A stretch of DNA of 64,000 nucleotides from Pedobacter paludis (GCF_003173575.1 NZ_QGNY01000003.1:1-64000); one strand, 5' to 3'; counted from the stretch's first letter, positions 37,694 through 47,099 are shown. Translations and numbers: made by a program. The notes: generated by a model not told the origin, from the sequence alone.

Positions 37694-40234
37694 ATGCGTT
37701 TCTCCTTAATACTCTTCTTTTTATTTCTTACCTGCTTTATTGCAAAGGCCGGTTACGCCCCACCCATAAATGATGAAATTTTAAATGCGATAAACATTTC
37801 CAACACAAGTGCATTTTGTAGTGAGGATGCCGCTTATAACAATTTAGAAGCAACATCAAGTCCTTATCCAGCTTCATTGGGCTGGTCAGCAGTTGGTAAG
37901 GATGTATGGTTTAAATTTACGGCATCAAAGTATGATGTAAACATTTCGGTAAGCGGCAAAGTTAATGCAAGCAGCTCCAACAGCTTAATTGCTCCATTGG
38001 TTGCCCTTTATTCTTATGATCCAATCTCAAAAAACGTTGGTGAAATGATTGGGTCCTCCTCCTCATCAAATAATGTAACTTCTTATTATAAGGGTGGATT
38101 AACCCTTGGAGAAATTTATTATATCCGTGTAAGCGCATCAAATGATAACACAGGTACTTTTAAATTATGCTTGGATAATTATTTCCCGACCATCAAGCCA
38201 GGTCAGGATTGCGGAACAATCTCCTTATTATGTACCAAAGAAACCTTTACCCAGCTTAATGTAACCGGGCCAGGCTCAAATAGAAACGAAACTGCTGGAA
38301 CTTGCTTAGGCACCGAAACGAATTCTGCATGGTACATGTTTACGGCATCTAAAAGTGGAGATTTTACTTTCGTAATTACACCAACTGTAACAACTAACGA
38401 TATCGATTGGGTTTTTTACGATTTAGGTGTTGGAGGAAATTGTAGTAATGTAAATAGTTCTAACGCAATTCGATGTGCCAGCGGAAGTGGTGTTACCTGT
38501 ACGCCAACTTATTACAAAACAGGACTGAGTTTAACTGAAACGGATTTGAGTGAAGCAAGCGGATGCGTTCCTGGCCAAAATGGATTTGTAAAATATGTTG
38601 ATTTGATTGCCGGGCATACCTATGCTTTACTAATTGATAATTTTTCTAGCGGAAACAACGGCTTTACATTAGAGTTTGGCGGCACAGCAGATTTGGCTGG
38701 ACCTACAGCAAACATTAAAGTAGATAAGCTAAATCCATGCACAGATAATCAGGCGTATGTATTTGAAAGTAATTCAACCAACTACGCATCCTTAAAATGG
38801 TCTTTTGGAGAAGGAGCAAGTATCGCCTCTGCAACAACTGAAGGTCCTTTTACCATTACATATAGTACCCCCGGCGAAAAGGTTGTAGTATTGGAAGCTA
38901 AAGCAACCAATGGCTGTAATGTAGTAACCACACAAACCTTTATTGTGGCTAAAACGCCAGAAAAGCCAAATATAACGGCATCAAAAGTTAATCTGTGCAT
39001 TGATGATGTTTTGAAACTTTCTACTGATTTTGTTAATCTGGCAACCTATCATTGGTCTGGGCCAAATGGCTTTACCTCAACACTGCAAAATCCTGTCATT
39101 CCAATTACTGGACCAGAAAACATTGGAACCTATAAACTTTTCGTACAAGTGGGAGATTGCATCAGTCTAAAGAATGCTATTGATGTAGTTTCTGTTGTTG
39201 CCAAACCAGAAGCCATTTTTGCAATCCAAACCAACAATAAATGCGAAAGCAATCAGAGTTTTTCCTTTATTAACAATTCAAAAAACTACACCAAACTTAC
39301 ATGGAATTTCGGCCCTGATGTTAAAACAACTTCTACTTTGGCCAATGATAGCAGAGCACTCACATTTAATTCTGCTGGTTTAAAAACCATCACTTTAACC
39401 GTAGAAACAAACAATGGATGTTCATCAACAATAAGTCAGGATTTACTGGTAGAGCTTAAACCTGATAAGCCTACGATTACTGTAAACCAGCCAGCATTTT
39501 GTCTCAACGACATTATAAAACTTTCTGTTGCGGAGCAGGACAATGTTACATATTTATGGACCGGACCAGATAATTTCACTGCGACAACAAGTGCAGTAGA
39601 AATCCCGGTAAATAATTTAAATAAAGGAGGAACATATAAGTTAACCTTAAAATCTGGCTCTTGCGAAAGTGAGCCTGCTACGCTTGTTATTCCACCAATA
39701 GCAAAAATCCCAGTGGCTGGCTTTTATACCGAGCCCACTTTCGATATTAAATTTTCGGCACCCGTACCTATGATTTTCACCAATACATCTTTATATGCCG
39801 ACTATTATCAATGGGATTTTGGTGATGGTTATACCTCGAGTGCTGCCAATGCAACACATATTTATGAAAGCGAAGGAACTTTTAAAATAACCTTAACAGC
39901 CTTTTCTAAAAATGGATGCTCAACTTCGGTTACCAAAGGCAATTTGGTGATTAAACAAAGTGCATCGGTGTTTGCGCCTAATGCATTTTCACCAAATGGC
40001 GATGGTGTTAACGATGAATTCGTAATCGGAATAACCAATTTAAAAAAATATCGAATCCAAATTTACAATCGTTATGGCGATCAGGTTTTCTTTGCAACCA
40101 GCATTTTCGACAATTGGAAAGGAACTTTTAAGAACAACGATTTACCAACTGGCGTGTACTATTATGTAATTTTAGGTACCAATTTAAAAAATGATAGCGT
40201 TAGATATTCAGGCTCTGTTACGCTGCTTCGATAG
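37694..40234 (+). CDS. Secreted PKD-domain protein with T9SS type B sorting domain
   Basis: An 846-aa exported protein (signal peptide MRFSLILFFLFLTCFIAKA). The N-terminal third has two repeats resembling pre-peptidase C-terminal/pentraxin-like modules (GWSAVGKDVWFKFTASKYDVNISVSG and SAWYMFTASKSGDFTFVITP). Then come three PKD-like domains, the clearest being YYQWDFGDGYTSSAANATHIYESEGTFKITLTAF, with Ig-like Cys-bearing segments between. The C-terminal block FAPNAFSPNGDGVNDEFVI to RYSGSVTLLR is the gliding-motility-associated CHU_C domain, the type B signal for the type IX secretion system. It is probably a surface adhesin. Its stop is one base from that of the convergent MutS-like gene. Confidence 0.92.
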   Translation: MRFSLILFFLFLTCFIAKAGYAPPINDEILNAINISNTSAFCSEDAAYNNLEATSSPYPASLGWSAVGKDVWFKFTASKYDVNISVSGKVNASSSNSLIAPLVALYSYDPISKNVGEMIGSSSSSNNVTSYYKGGLTLGEIYYIRVSASNDNTGTFKLCLDNYFPTIKPGQDCGTISLLCTKETFTQLNVTGPGSNRNETAGTCLGTETNSAWYMFTASKSGDFTFVITPTVTTNDIDWVFYDLGVGGNCSNVNSSNAIRCASGSGVTCTPTYYKTGLSLTETDLSEASGCVPGQNGFVKYVDLIAGHTYALLIDNFSSGNNGFTLEFGGTADLAGPTANIKVDKLNPCTDNQAYVFESNSTNYASLKWSFGEGASIASATTEGPFTITYSTPGEKVVVLEAKATNGCNVVTTQTFIVAKTPEKPNITASKVNLCIDDVLKLSTDFVNLATYHWSGPNGFTSTLQNPVIPITGPENIGTYKLFVQVGDCISLKNAIDVVSVVAKPEAIFAIQTNNKCESNQSFSFINNSKNYTKLTWNFGPDVKTTSTLANDSRALTFNSAGLKTITLTVETNNGCSSTISQDLLVELKPDKPTITVNQPAFCLNDIIKLSVAEQDNVTYLWTGPDNFTATTSAVEIPVNNLNKGGTYKLTLKSGSCESEPATLVIPPIAKIPVAGFYTEPTFDIKFSAPVPMIFTNTSLYADYYQWDFGDGYTSSAANATHIYESEGTFKITLTAFSKNGCSTSVTKGNLVIKQSASVFAPNAFSPNGDGVNDEFVIGITNLKKYRIQIYNRYGDQVFFATSIFDNWKGTFKNNDLPTGVYYYVILGTNLKNDSVRYSGSVTLLR

Positions 40235-40235
40235 A

Positions 40236-42050
40236 TTAATCTAAACTTAAACCGATTTCTTTAAGTAAAATTGAGGCATTAAATGTTGTGCATGGCCCAT
40301 GTTTAAGTTTATAATCAAACCGCATTTCTCCCTCTGTTATTTGAATATCGAAATGAAAATTCCGAACCGCTGTAGGATGATCTTCTTTTAAATCTGCAAG
40401 CTGTAAATCATGTGTTGCAAAAAGTGCAGGTGTTTTTTCGGCAATTAATTTTTCTATAAAAACCTTCGATCCCAAATATTTATCACGGCTATTTGTACCC
40501 CGCAACATCTCGTCAATTAAAACAAAAGTATCCTTATCCTGAACCACGTTATCCAAAATCATTTTCAGTCGATTCAGCTCTGCCTTAAAAGTAGAAGTAC
40601 TTTCATTTAACGAATCCTTAATTCTCATATAAGTATTAATGGAAAAAACCGATAACGACATTTCTTCTGCACAAACGGGAGCACCTACATAAGCTAAAAT
40701 CATATTAATACCCAAGGTTCTTAAAAAAGTGCTTTTTCCTGCCATATTCGAGCCTGTAATAATATCGACTGTTGAATTGGCTTCCACAGAGAAATCATTA
40801 TTAACCCTAACTTTATTCGCAATAAGTGGATGACCAATACTTTTTGTTTTTAAGGTAAATGCAGATTCAACATTAGGAAAAACCCAGTTTGGCTGATTGT
40901 AAGTTGTGGTAGCCAGTGAAATTAATTCTTCAAAATCTCCAAAATGATTAAGTGCCGAAATTACATCCTGTGAGGAAGACTGATACCAACGATCCAAACT
41001 GATGCAACATCTAAAATCCCAGAGTAAAATGCCATTTAAAATTCCACCAACAAGCAGATTTAAACGGGCATCAAAATTCTGAATAATTTTGGATAGGTTT
41101 TTAATCTCTTTACTAACTGGAATTTTAGAATCCAAAAGGTTCAAGATGTAGGGACTTTTCCACTGTTGAGTTTCTGTCCAAAGTATTGCTGAGGAATAAT
41201 TATTTAATAAACCGGAGCCCCCGCTAAAGGAATAAAAAACTTTATTCACTTTTTGATTGAGCAAAACATTCCAGCCTGTATGAATAACAGCCATTAAAAC
41301 CAAAAACTTAATGAAGATTCCGCCGATAAATATTGAGCCCAGAATTAGAACTATAGATAGATAAGGAACCAAAGCCACATAGAATCTAAAAAATTTTTGA
41401 TGGGTAAATTCCAGCTGTTTGCCCAATAAACTTTTTAGTTGTTGTGTAATGGATTCTATTTTGATTACATCTCCACCTTGTAAATGTGCTCTGAACTTAA
41501 ATGTTTCTTCAATTTTAGAAACCATTTCCTCTACAGCCTCTTGTCTGGTTAGAATTTGATCTCTAGATGTTTTTGAGGATAGTCTTGCTGCTAATAAATC
41601 GGTTCCGTTTTTGGTACTTGTGCGATTTAGAAGTGCAAAGAGAGAAGATCGGCCAAAAACATCTAAATCTGAAGTATAGGGATGAAGTTCGGATTCGAAA
41701 GCTTGACCATTATCGTAACCATTTTCCAATCCATTTAAAATATTCGATTCGTTTTGATAAACCCAAAGCAGTTGTTTTTGATATTCAACTTCACGATCCA
41801 GTTTACTTTGTTTGCGCACAATTAACACAAAAAGTAATACAGGCACCATTAATAAAAACTGGATTAATAAGCACCATCCATCATTTTCTGATCTAACCAA
41901 AAGCACAAACAATAAAATCTCAGCTAAAAACAATCCTATCCTCAAAAACGAGAGTTGATCGATTAGTTTTTTTGTTTTAGAAATCTGTTCGGTAACGTTA
42001 ATAATTTTCTGGTTGTAATTTAATAGTATTTGCGCTTGTGTTTTTAACAT
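40236..42050 (-). CDS. MutS-related ATPase with N-terminal membrane segments
   Basis: A 604-aa protein. The C-terminal third is a MutS ATPase domain: Walker A TGSNMAGKSTFLRTLG, then CAEEMSLSVF, DSLNESTSTFKAELNRL, Walker B TFVLIDEMLRGTNSRDK and ALFATHDLQL. The central part resembles the MutS lever/clamp region. Mismatch-recognition domain I is missing. Instead, residues about 35-85 and 220-265 form hydrophobic helices (IGLFLAEILLFVLLV, FLLMVPVLLFVLIV, SIVLILGSIFIGGIFI). A role in mismatch repair is therefore doubtful. It is divergent from rlmH. Confidence 0.88.
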   Translation of the reverse strand: MLKTQAQILLNYNQKIINVTEQISKTKKLIDQLSFLRIGLFLAEILLFVLLVRSENDGWCLLIQFLLMVPVLLFVLIVRKQSKLDREVEYQKQLLWVYQNESNILNGLENGYDNGQAFESELHPYTSDLDVFGRSSLFALLNRTSTKNGTDLLAARLSSKTSRDQILTRQEAVEEMVSKIEETFKFRAHLQGGDVIKIESITQQLKSLLGKQLEFTHQKFFRFYVALVPYLSIVLILGSIFIGGIFIKFLVLMAVIHTGWNVLLNQKVNKVFYSFSGGSGLLNNYSSAILWTETQQWKSPYILNLLDSKIPVSKEIKNLSKIIQNFDARLNLLVGGILNGILLWDFRCCISLDRWYQSSSQDVISALNHFGDFEELISLATTTYNQPNWVFPNVESAFTLKTKSIGHPLIANKVRVNNDFSVEANSTVDIITGSNMAGKSTFLRTLGINMILAYVGAPVCAEEMSLSVFSINTYMRIKDSLNESTSTFKAELNRLKMILDNVVQDKDTFVLIDEMLRGTNSRDKYLGSKVFIEKLIAEKTPALFATHDLQLADLKEDHPTAVRNFHFDIQITEGEMRFDYKLKHGPCTTFNASILLKEIGLSLD

Positions 42051-42058
42051 TATATTTG
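42029..42058 (+). promoter_or_regulatory. Candidate promoter of rlmH
   Basis: TTTG at 42029-42032, an 18-nt spacer, then TATATTTG at 42051-42058, a perfect TAnnTTTG match. The -33 box lies inside the start region of the divergent MutS-like gene. The rlmH ATG is 34 nt downstream. Confidence 0.5.
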
Positions 42059-42092
42059 AATCTCTAAAATTATAAAGATAGGGAAATATTAG

Positions 42093-42566
42093 ATGAAGAT
42101 TACGCTGATTGCCATTGGTAAAACAGAAGACAAATATTTAATTGAGGGCATTGAAAAATACATCAATCGCTTAAAGCATTACATCAACTTTGGTTTTTTA
42201 GCGATACCTGATGTTAAGAATGTAAAAAATTTAAGCGAGGCTCAACAAAAATCCAAGGAGGCTGAGCTGTTACACAAACAAATTAATAATGGCGATGTTG
42301 TTATTTTGTTGGATGAAAAAGGGAAAAAATACTCTTCGGTAGAATTTTCATCCTACTTAAATAAACAAATGGTTGGCAGTGTGCAACATTTAATCTTTAT
42401 AATTGGCGGACCTTATGGTTTTGATGAGACCATTTACAAAAGAGCTAATGGACTAATATCTTTATCTGACATGACTTTCTCGCATCAAATGATCAGGTTA
42501 TTTTTTGTAGAGCAGTTATACCGAGGATTTAGTATTTTAAAAGGTGAACCCTATCATCATGCCTAA
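42093..42566 (+). CDS. rlmH: 23S rRNA (pseudouridine1915-N3)-methyltransferase
   Basis: A 157-aa SPOUT methyltransferase that modifies helix 69 of 23S rRNA in assembled ribosomes. MKITLIAIGKTEDKYLIEGIEKY opens the protein. VILLDEKGKKYSSVEFS, FIIGGPYGFDETIYKRA and LSDMTFSHQMIRLFFVEQLYRGFSILKGEPYHH form the knotted SAM-binding end. Length matches the family. Confidence 0.98.
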   Translation: MKITLIAIGKTEDKYLIEGIEKYINRLKHYINFGFLAIPDVKNVKNLSEAQQKSKEAELLHKQINNGDVVILLDEKGKKYSSVEFSSYLNKQMVGSVQHLIFIIGGPYGFDETIYKRANGLISLSDMTFSHQMIRLFFVEQLYRGFSILKGEPYHHA

Positions 42567-42616
42567 AAATTGATATGGAAAACAAGATTTAAAATCATCA
42601 TATATTAAAAAAAATT

Positions 42617-42745
42617 ATGCTATTAGATAAATATAAAAGGGAATATCGTTATAAAAGTAACCAAAGTGGAAACAATAAATACCTGTGGATTAGCATTTTG
42701 GCTTCTCTTGTAATTGTTGCCTTGCTTTGGTATTTTTTGGATTAA
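42617..42745 (+). CDS. Small single-pass membrane protein (42 aa)
   Basis: A complete frame from ATG 42617 to TAA 42745. It has a basic N-terminal half (LDKYKREYRYKSNQSGNNK) and one hydrophobic helix (YLWISILASLVIVALLWYF), positive-inside orientation. It lies 50 nt after rlmH and before a terminator, so it is probably co-transcribed. No family is recognised; it is supported only by composition and position. Confidence 0.55.
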   Translation: MLLDKYKREYRYKSNQSGNNKYLWISILASLVIVALLWYFLD

Positions 42746-42755
42746 TTTTACAAAA

Positions 42756-42784
42756 AAAGCACCATACAAAATGCATGGTGCTTT
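42756..42784. terminator. Terminator between convergent genes
   Basis: A 10-bp stem (AAAGCACCAT / ATGGTGCTTT) with a 9-nt loop, A-rich before and T-rich at the end. Confidence 0.8.
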
Positions 42785-42805
42785 CAATTCTATTTTAAGA
42801 TAAGC

Positions 42806-43348
42806 TTAAACGCCTTTCTTACTTGTCATACTTGCTTTTTTAGCAGGCGCTGATGTTTTAGTTGATGCTTTAGCACTAGCAGATCCTTTCGAAGCCGTTG
42901 CTTTTTGTTTTTTATCTGAAGCAGCTTTCTCTTCTGATAATTTTACCTCTGCGGCACTACCTGGCGTTTCAGGAGTTTCTTCCGTAAACAATGGCAAATC
43001 TTTGATGATGTTATACCAGGTGATAATTTTTTTCATATCAGAAGCATAAACTTTTTCTTGATCGTGACCAGGAGCCACTTCAAGAAAATATGCACGCAAA
43101 TCGCCTTTTAAATCAGGCGTGCTGCCTTTTTCAGAAATTTTGGTAAAAATATCAACCAATTTAATTTCCTCATCTTCGCCATAAACTGTAATATCCTCAA
43201 GCGAAGCAAGTTTTGTATTGGTAATATTAGCAACCACCTTAAGCTTTTGAGCATCAAGACCTTCTAATATGTAACCAACTTTATTTTGCCCAACCAGTTT
43301 AAATAAACCAGGTCTGCCAGAAACGGCAACAATTCCTCTTAAATTCAT
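42806..43348 (-). CDS. DUF5606 family protein
   Basis: A 180-aa cytoplasmic protein from ATG 43348 (MNLRGIVAVSGRPGLFKLVGQNK). A further in-frame start 51 nt upstream lies in the intergenic repeat and is not believed. Residues 1-120 are the conserved DUF5606 domain found across Bacteroidota, with GYILEGLDAQKLKVVAN and DITVYGEDEEIKLVDIF. The last 50 residues are a low-complexity Lys/Ala/Ser/Thr tail. The function is unknown. It follows the cyclophilin gene on the same strand, 150 nt away. Confidence 0.82.
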   Translation of the reverse strand: MNLRGIVAVSGRPGLFKLVGQNKVGYILEGLDAQKLKVVANITNTKLASLEDITVYGEDEEIKLVDIFTKISEKGSTPDLKGDLRAYFLEVAPGHDQEKVYASDMKKIITWYNIIKDLPLFTEETPETPGSAAEVKLSEEKAASDKKQKATASKGSASAKASTKTSAPAKKASMTSKKGV

Positions 43349-43354
43349 ATTTTT

Positions 43355-43492
43355 TTTGAGATATGAGATATGAGACCTGAGATGTGCGAAATCGCTCAAA
43401 TCAAATACTCAAACCTATTGTCTAATTATTAATGAGAAGGAGATTTAAATTAGAGAACCAAATCTCAATTCTAATTGCTCACATCTCACATC
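43355..43492. repeat. Short-word inverted repeat between cyclophilin and DUF5606 genes
   Basis: Tandem TGAGATATGAGATATGAGA-like words (about 43357-43386) return inverted as CACATCTCACATCT (43480-43493). The exact matched pair is TGAGATGTG (43378-43386) with CACATCTCA (43480-43488). Confidence 0.55.
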
Positions 43493-43500
43493 TATTGTTT

Positions 43501-43959
43501 TTAATCTTCTAAAACTTCAATGCCAACGATTTTATCGCCTTGACGAATATCGTCAACTAAATCTACATTTTCGATTACTTTACCAAAACAAGTATGGTTA
43601 CGATCTAAATGTGCAGTATTCGTTCTGCTGTGGCAAATGAAAAATTGCGATCCACCAGTGTTACGGCCAGCATGAGCCATTGATAACACGCCACGATCGT
43701 GGTATTGGTTTTCACCATCTAACTCACAATCAATTTTGTAACCCGGACCACCAGTACCTGGCATACCCGATGCACCGTCTTTTGAATTTGGGCATCCGCT
43801 TTGAACCATAAAGTTAGGAATTACACGGTGAAATGTTACACCGTCGTAAAAGCCTTCTGAAGCTAATTTTTTAAAGTTTGCAACTGCTTTTGGCGCATCG
43901 TTTTCATAAAATTCAACGGTCATTTCGCCTTTTTCGGTTTTTATTATTGCTTTACTCAT
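43501..43959 (-). CDS. Cyclophilin-type peptidyl-prolyl isomerase
   Basis: A 152-aa cytoplasmic cyclophilin that speeds cis-trans isomerisation of Xaa-Pro bonds. Active-site blocks are FHRVIPNFMVQSGCP, GPGYKIDCE, GVLSMAHAGRNTGGSQFFICHS and LDRNHTCFGKV. There is no signal peptide. Length fits single-domain bacterial cyclophilins. Confidence 0.96.
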   Translation of the reverse strand: MSKAIIKTEKGEMTVEFYENDAPKAVANFKKLASEGFYDGVTFHRVIPNFMVQSGCPNSKDGASGMPGTGGPGYKIDCELDGENQYHDRGVLSMAHAGRNTGGSQFFICHSRTNTAHLDRNHTCFGKVIENVDLVDDIRQGDKIVGIEVLED

Positions 43960-44117
43960 ATCAATTTTGGTACTAATTATCGTTTTTATCCAACTTAATA
44001 AACAAAGCGTTTTTTTAAGTAGAGGGCAAAAATAACAAAATTGTGTAACTTATAACACCATAAAATTTTTCTAACCAATTTAAATGCGGTATTTTAGTAT
44101 TTTAAGCAACAAAGGTT

Positions 44118-45377
44118 TTGACAAAAAAATATTATATCTTACTAATTTGCCTCTTATCCAGTATAGGTCTTAGAGCATCCTCTCTATTAATTTATATGGA
44201 TGAAGATCAGAAAAACCATTTAAAAGCTTACGGAATAGCCTATTGGACAATTAGTAAGCAAGTGGAGGTAGACTGGCTTTTAAACTATCGCGGAGGAAGT
44301 TTTCTAATTAAATACAACAAAACCGTTGAGGATGAATGTAAAATACGTGGGGTTTCTTATGAGGTTTTGGCCGATGGAAAGGTAACCAATCTTTTAAATG
44401 AAATTAGTGATCCATCTGTAAATATGGAGATGGTTAAGCTGGAAAAAACGCCAAAAATTGCAGTTTATTCACCAAAAAGTAAATTACCCTGGGATGACGC
44501 CGTTACACTCGTTTTAACCTATGCCGAGATTCCATACGAAGTTATTTACGATGATGATATTTTGCAGGACAAGCTGAGCAAATATGACTGGCTACACCTT
44601 CACCATGAAGATTTTACGGGTCAGTATGGACGCTTTTGGTCCTCTTTTAGATATGCAACCTGGTATCAGGAGGATGTTAAAAACCAGGAAGCACTAGCCA
44701 AAAAAATGGGTTACAAAAAAGTTTCCGAAATGAAACTGGCGGTTGCCAAACACATTAAGGAGTACTGTGCAGGTGGGGGTTTCCTTTTTGCAATGTGTTC
44801 TGGAACAGATAGTTTTGATATTGCTTTGGCTGCAGAAGGTGTAGATATTTGCGCAAGTATGTTTGATGGTGATGGTGCCGATCCAAATGCTCAATCCAAA
44901 TTGGATTTTAATAAAACACTAGCCTTTCAAAATTTTAAATTAGATAACAACCCGATGAATTACGAGTTTTCGGATATTGATGTTACTTCTTACAGAACCT
45001 TAAACCAAACTAATGATTACTTTACATTGTTCGATTTTTCTGCCAAATGGGATCTTGTTCCAACAATGCTAACCCAAAATCATGACAAAGTAATTAAGGG
45101 CTTTATGGGGCAAACTACCGCTTTTAAAAAGAATCTTGTTAAAACCAGCGTTACGGTTTTAGGAGAAAACAAGGGTGCATCGGAAGTAAGATATTTACAT
45201 GGAGAAATTGGTAAAGGGCAGTTTACATTTTATGGTGGCCACGACCCTGAAGATTATCAGCATGCTGTTGGCGATCCACCGACAGATTTAAATCTCCACC
45301 CAAATTCACCGGGATATAGATTAATCTTAAACAACGTATTGTTCCCTGCCGCGAAGAAGAAACCGCAGAAAACTTAA
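44118..45377 (+). CDS. Exported protein commonly labelled asparagine synthetase B
   Basis: 419 aa from a TTG start at 44118. No ATG lies before residue 28, and the TTG opens a good signal peptide (MTKKYYILLICLLSSIGLRA). The central region (KIAVYSPKSKLPWDDAVTLVLTYAEIPYEVIYDDDI, CAGGGFLFAMCSGTDSFDIAL, YGGHDPEDYQ) looks like a class-I-amidotransferase-like/ThuA-like fold. The nucleophile-like Cys sits in AMCSG. Close relatives in Bacteroidota are often annotated asparagine synthetase B, but the ATP-PPi synthetase domain is absent and the protein is exported, so that label is probably wrong. Its last 94 bp are duplicated at 52441-52534. Confidence 0.75.
   Translation: MTKKYYILLICLLSSIGLRASSLLIYMDEDQKNHLKAYGIAYWTISKQVEVDWLLNYRGGSFLIKYNKTVEDECKIRGVSYEVLADGKVTNLLNEISDPSVNMEMVKLEKTPKIAVYSPKSKLPWDDAVTLVLTYAEIPYEVIYDDDILQDKLSKYDWLHLHHEDFTGQYGRFWSSFRYATWYQEDVKNQEALAKKMGYKKVSEMKLAVAKHIKEYCAGGGFLFAMCSGTDSFDIALAAEGVDICASMFDGDGADPNAQSKLDFNKTLAFQNFKLDNNPMNYEFSDIDVTSYRTLNQTNDYFTLFDFSAKWDLVPTMLTQNHDKVIKGFMGQTTAFKKNLVKTSVTVLGENKGASEVRYLHGEIGKGQFTFYGGHDPEDYQHAVGDPPTDLNLHPNSPGYRLILNNVLFPAAKKKPQKT
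45284..45377 (+). repeat. 94-bp direct repeat, left copy (3' end of the asnB-like gene)
   Basis: Matches 52441-52534 at 92 of 94 positions, ending exactly at the TAA stop. The two differences (GCC/GCT Ala and CCG/CCA Pro) are synonymous. Together the copies bracket the island 45378-52440, as expected for target-site restoration by an integrating element or a segmental duplication. Confidence 0.9.
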
Positions 45378-47099
45378 TCAGTCGTTATCAATTAAGTATT
45401 TTGCTACGGTATTACGCATTTCATCCACCTCTTTTGAAGGTACTTTAATTGGTGTACTTAAAATTATTAAACCCTGTTCAATAGCCTTTTTAGTTAGCCC
45501 ATTTTTAACATAGAGGTTAAATAGATAAAATCTAGGCGAAATCATCTTCGGCATTGTACAGCTTGCATTTAAATAGAATTGCTCTGCTTTCCTAAAATTT
45601 AACATTAGTTCTTCATTATATCCAGCATTTAGAAGATTAGCAACAGAATAATGTTGAACCAATGCATTACTCAACACAAACTCAGCTTCTTTATGGTATC
45701 CGGATATATTCAGTTTCTGTCCGTAATCTGCCAAAAAATTACCATTATACCGCAGCACATTATTCTGATTATTATAGATATTCCAAGCTTTGGCTTCATT
45801 ATATTGCCAGTTTAATTGTTTGGCATTAACCCATTCCTTTGTGGCATAAATAGTTTTACTTACAATAAACAGAAAGTAACTCGAACAAATAAAGAGCAAA
45901 ACATAAAGTCCGAATCTAGGGGGCAAAACCTTACTATCTTTTTTATCTAAACCTGCAAAAATGGCTAATAGGATATAAAACAAACTGCTTATGCTGTAAG
46001 ATTGAAATGGATAGGAGCATAAGCCAAAAATAAGTATGGAGGATATCGATAATTTCAAAAAGACCTGAGCTTTATTATCATTTATCAGATTTATCAGACC
46101 TGTTCTATAAACACAAAACAATAAATATGATAAAATTACTAAACCAATTAATCCTGCTTCTATAAGGATTCTAAGGGGCTCATTAAAAACAGCATGCGTA
46201 TCGTCTGCCAATTGTTGTTCGCTTAAATTGCGATTGCTATTCTCAAAATAATTTTTCTGGTGTCTATTAAACTGTCTATCAATATATCCTATTCCTTTAC
46301 CGAATATAAAGTTATTCCCTTTGGGAATAGAAAATGCAATTTTCCAAATCAGTATCCTTCCATTAAAAGATTCTGGACGCTTGAAGTAAAGCAATATTGA
46401 TAATCCACAAACTAAAATTAACATGAAACCAGCGAACCAAATACGCTTTTTCGATTTAACCTTACTTCCAAAATAAAGAAATGCTGTGCTAATTAGTGCA
46501 ATAATTGCCGTTCTAGAATCTGCCATTAGAATGGCAGCTAACATTAAAATTAGTCCTAATAAAATGATAAAATTCCGTATGTAGTTTTTACGTTTAAACA
46601 AAATAATGGATAATGGAAGCAATGCACATAAATAGCCTGCCAATAAGCCTGAATTTATAATCAGGATATTTTTATGGGTAATGAATTGCCTACAAATTAC
46701 CAAAGCAATTGCCAAGAGTATGGTTATGGCATGGTTAATGGATAAGAAGTTTGGTATTAAAACTCGAGCAACAAAATATATCCATAAATAACAAATATAA
46801 TTGTAAACATCATACTGATGATATTGCACATTATAGCAACCGTTAAAACAAGTAGAAATAATATTGTAAATGAGATAAATAAAAACCAAAACATCTATTT
46901 TGTGATATTGAAATGGGATTTTTTTTACACTTGCAAAAACTAAAACTATAGTACTTACCACTAAAGTAGTAGCATTAAAAAAAAGCGGGTAAAAACTACT
47001 ATTCTCTAGGTTATAAAACGACCAGCAAAAACTACTAATACTAATTAATATTAAAGCCAAACTAGTGGGTAGTTGCCTTATAACCTTAGTTAATACCAT
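45378..47099 (-). CDS. O-antigen ligase-like (Wzy_C) membrane protein with C-terminal repeat domain
   Basis: A 573-aa protein with about 10-12 helices (residues about 10-415) and a large periplasmic loop. Wzy_C-like features are GRILIWKIAFSIPKGNNFIFGKGIGYID, ADDTHAVFNEPLRILIEAGLIGLV and the preceding helices. Residues about 420-570 are a soluble TPR-like tail (WNAKQLNWQYNEAKAWNIYN, YHKEAEFVLSNALVQHYS, NFRKAEQFYLNASCTMPKM). Proteins of this class join or polymerise glycan chains in the periplasm; the substrate is unknown. The stop codon abuts the stop of the asnB-like gene, right at the repeat junction. The start overlaps the upstream gene by 10 nt. Confidence 0.8.
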   Translation of the reverse strand: MVLTKVIRQLPTSLALILISISSFCWSFYNLENSSFYPLFFNATTLVVSTIVLVFASVKKIPFQYHKIDVLVFIYLIYNIISTCFNGCYNVQYHQYDVYNYICYLWIYFVARVLIPNFLSINHAITILLAIALVICRQFITHKNILIINSGLLAGYLCALLPLSIILFKRKNYIRNFIILLGLILMLAAILMADSRTAIIALISTAFLYFGSKVKSKKRIWFAGFMLILVCGLSILLYFKRPESFNGRILIWKIAFSIPKGNNFIFGKGIGYIDRQFNRHQKNYFENSNRNLSEQQLADDTHAVFNEPLRILIEAGLIGLVILSYLLFCVYRTGLINLINDNKAQVFLKLSISSILIFGLCSYPFQSYSISSLFYILLAIFAGLDKKDSKVLPPRFGLYVLLFICSSYFLFIVSKTIYATKEWVNAKQLNWQYNEAKAWNIYNNQNNVLRYNGNFLADYGQKLNISGYHKEAEFVLSNALVQHYSVANLLNAGYNEELMLNFRKAEQFYLNASCTMPKMISPRFYLFNLYVKNGLTKKAIEQGLIILSTPIKVPSKEVDEMRNTVAKYLIDND

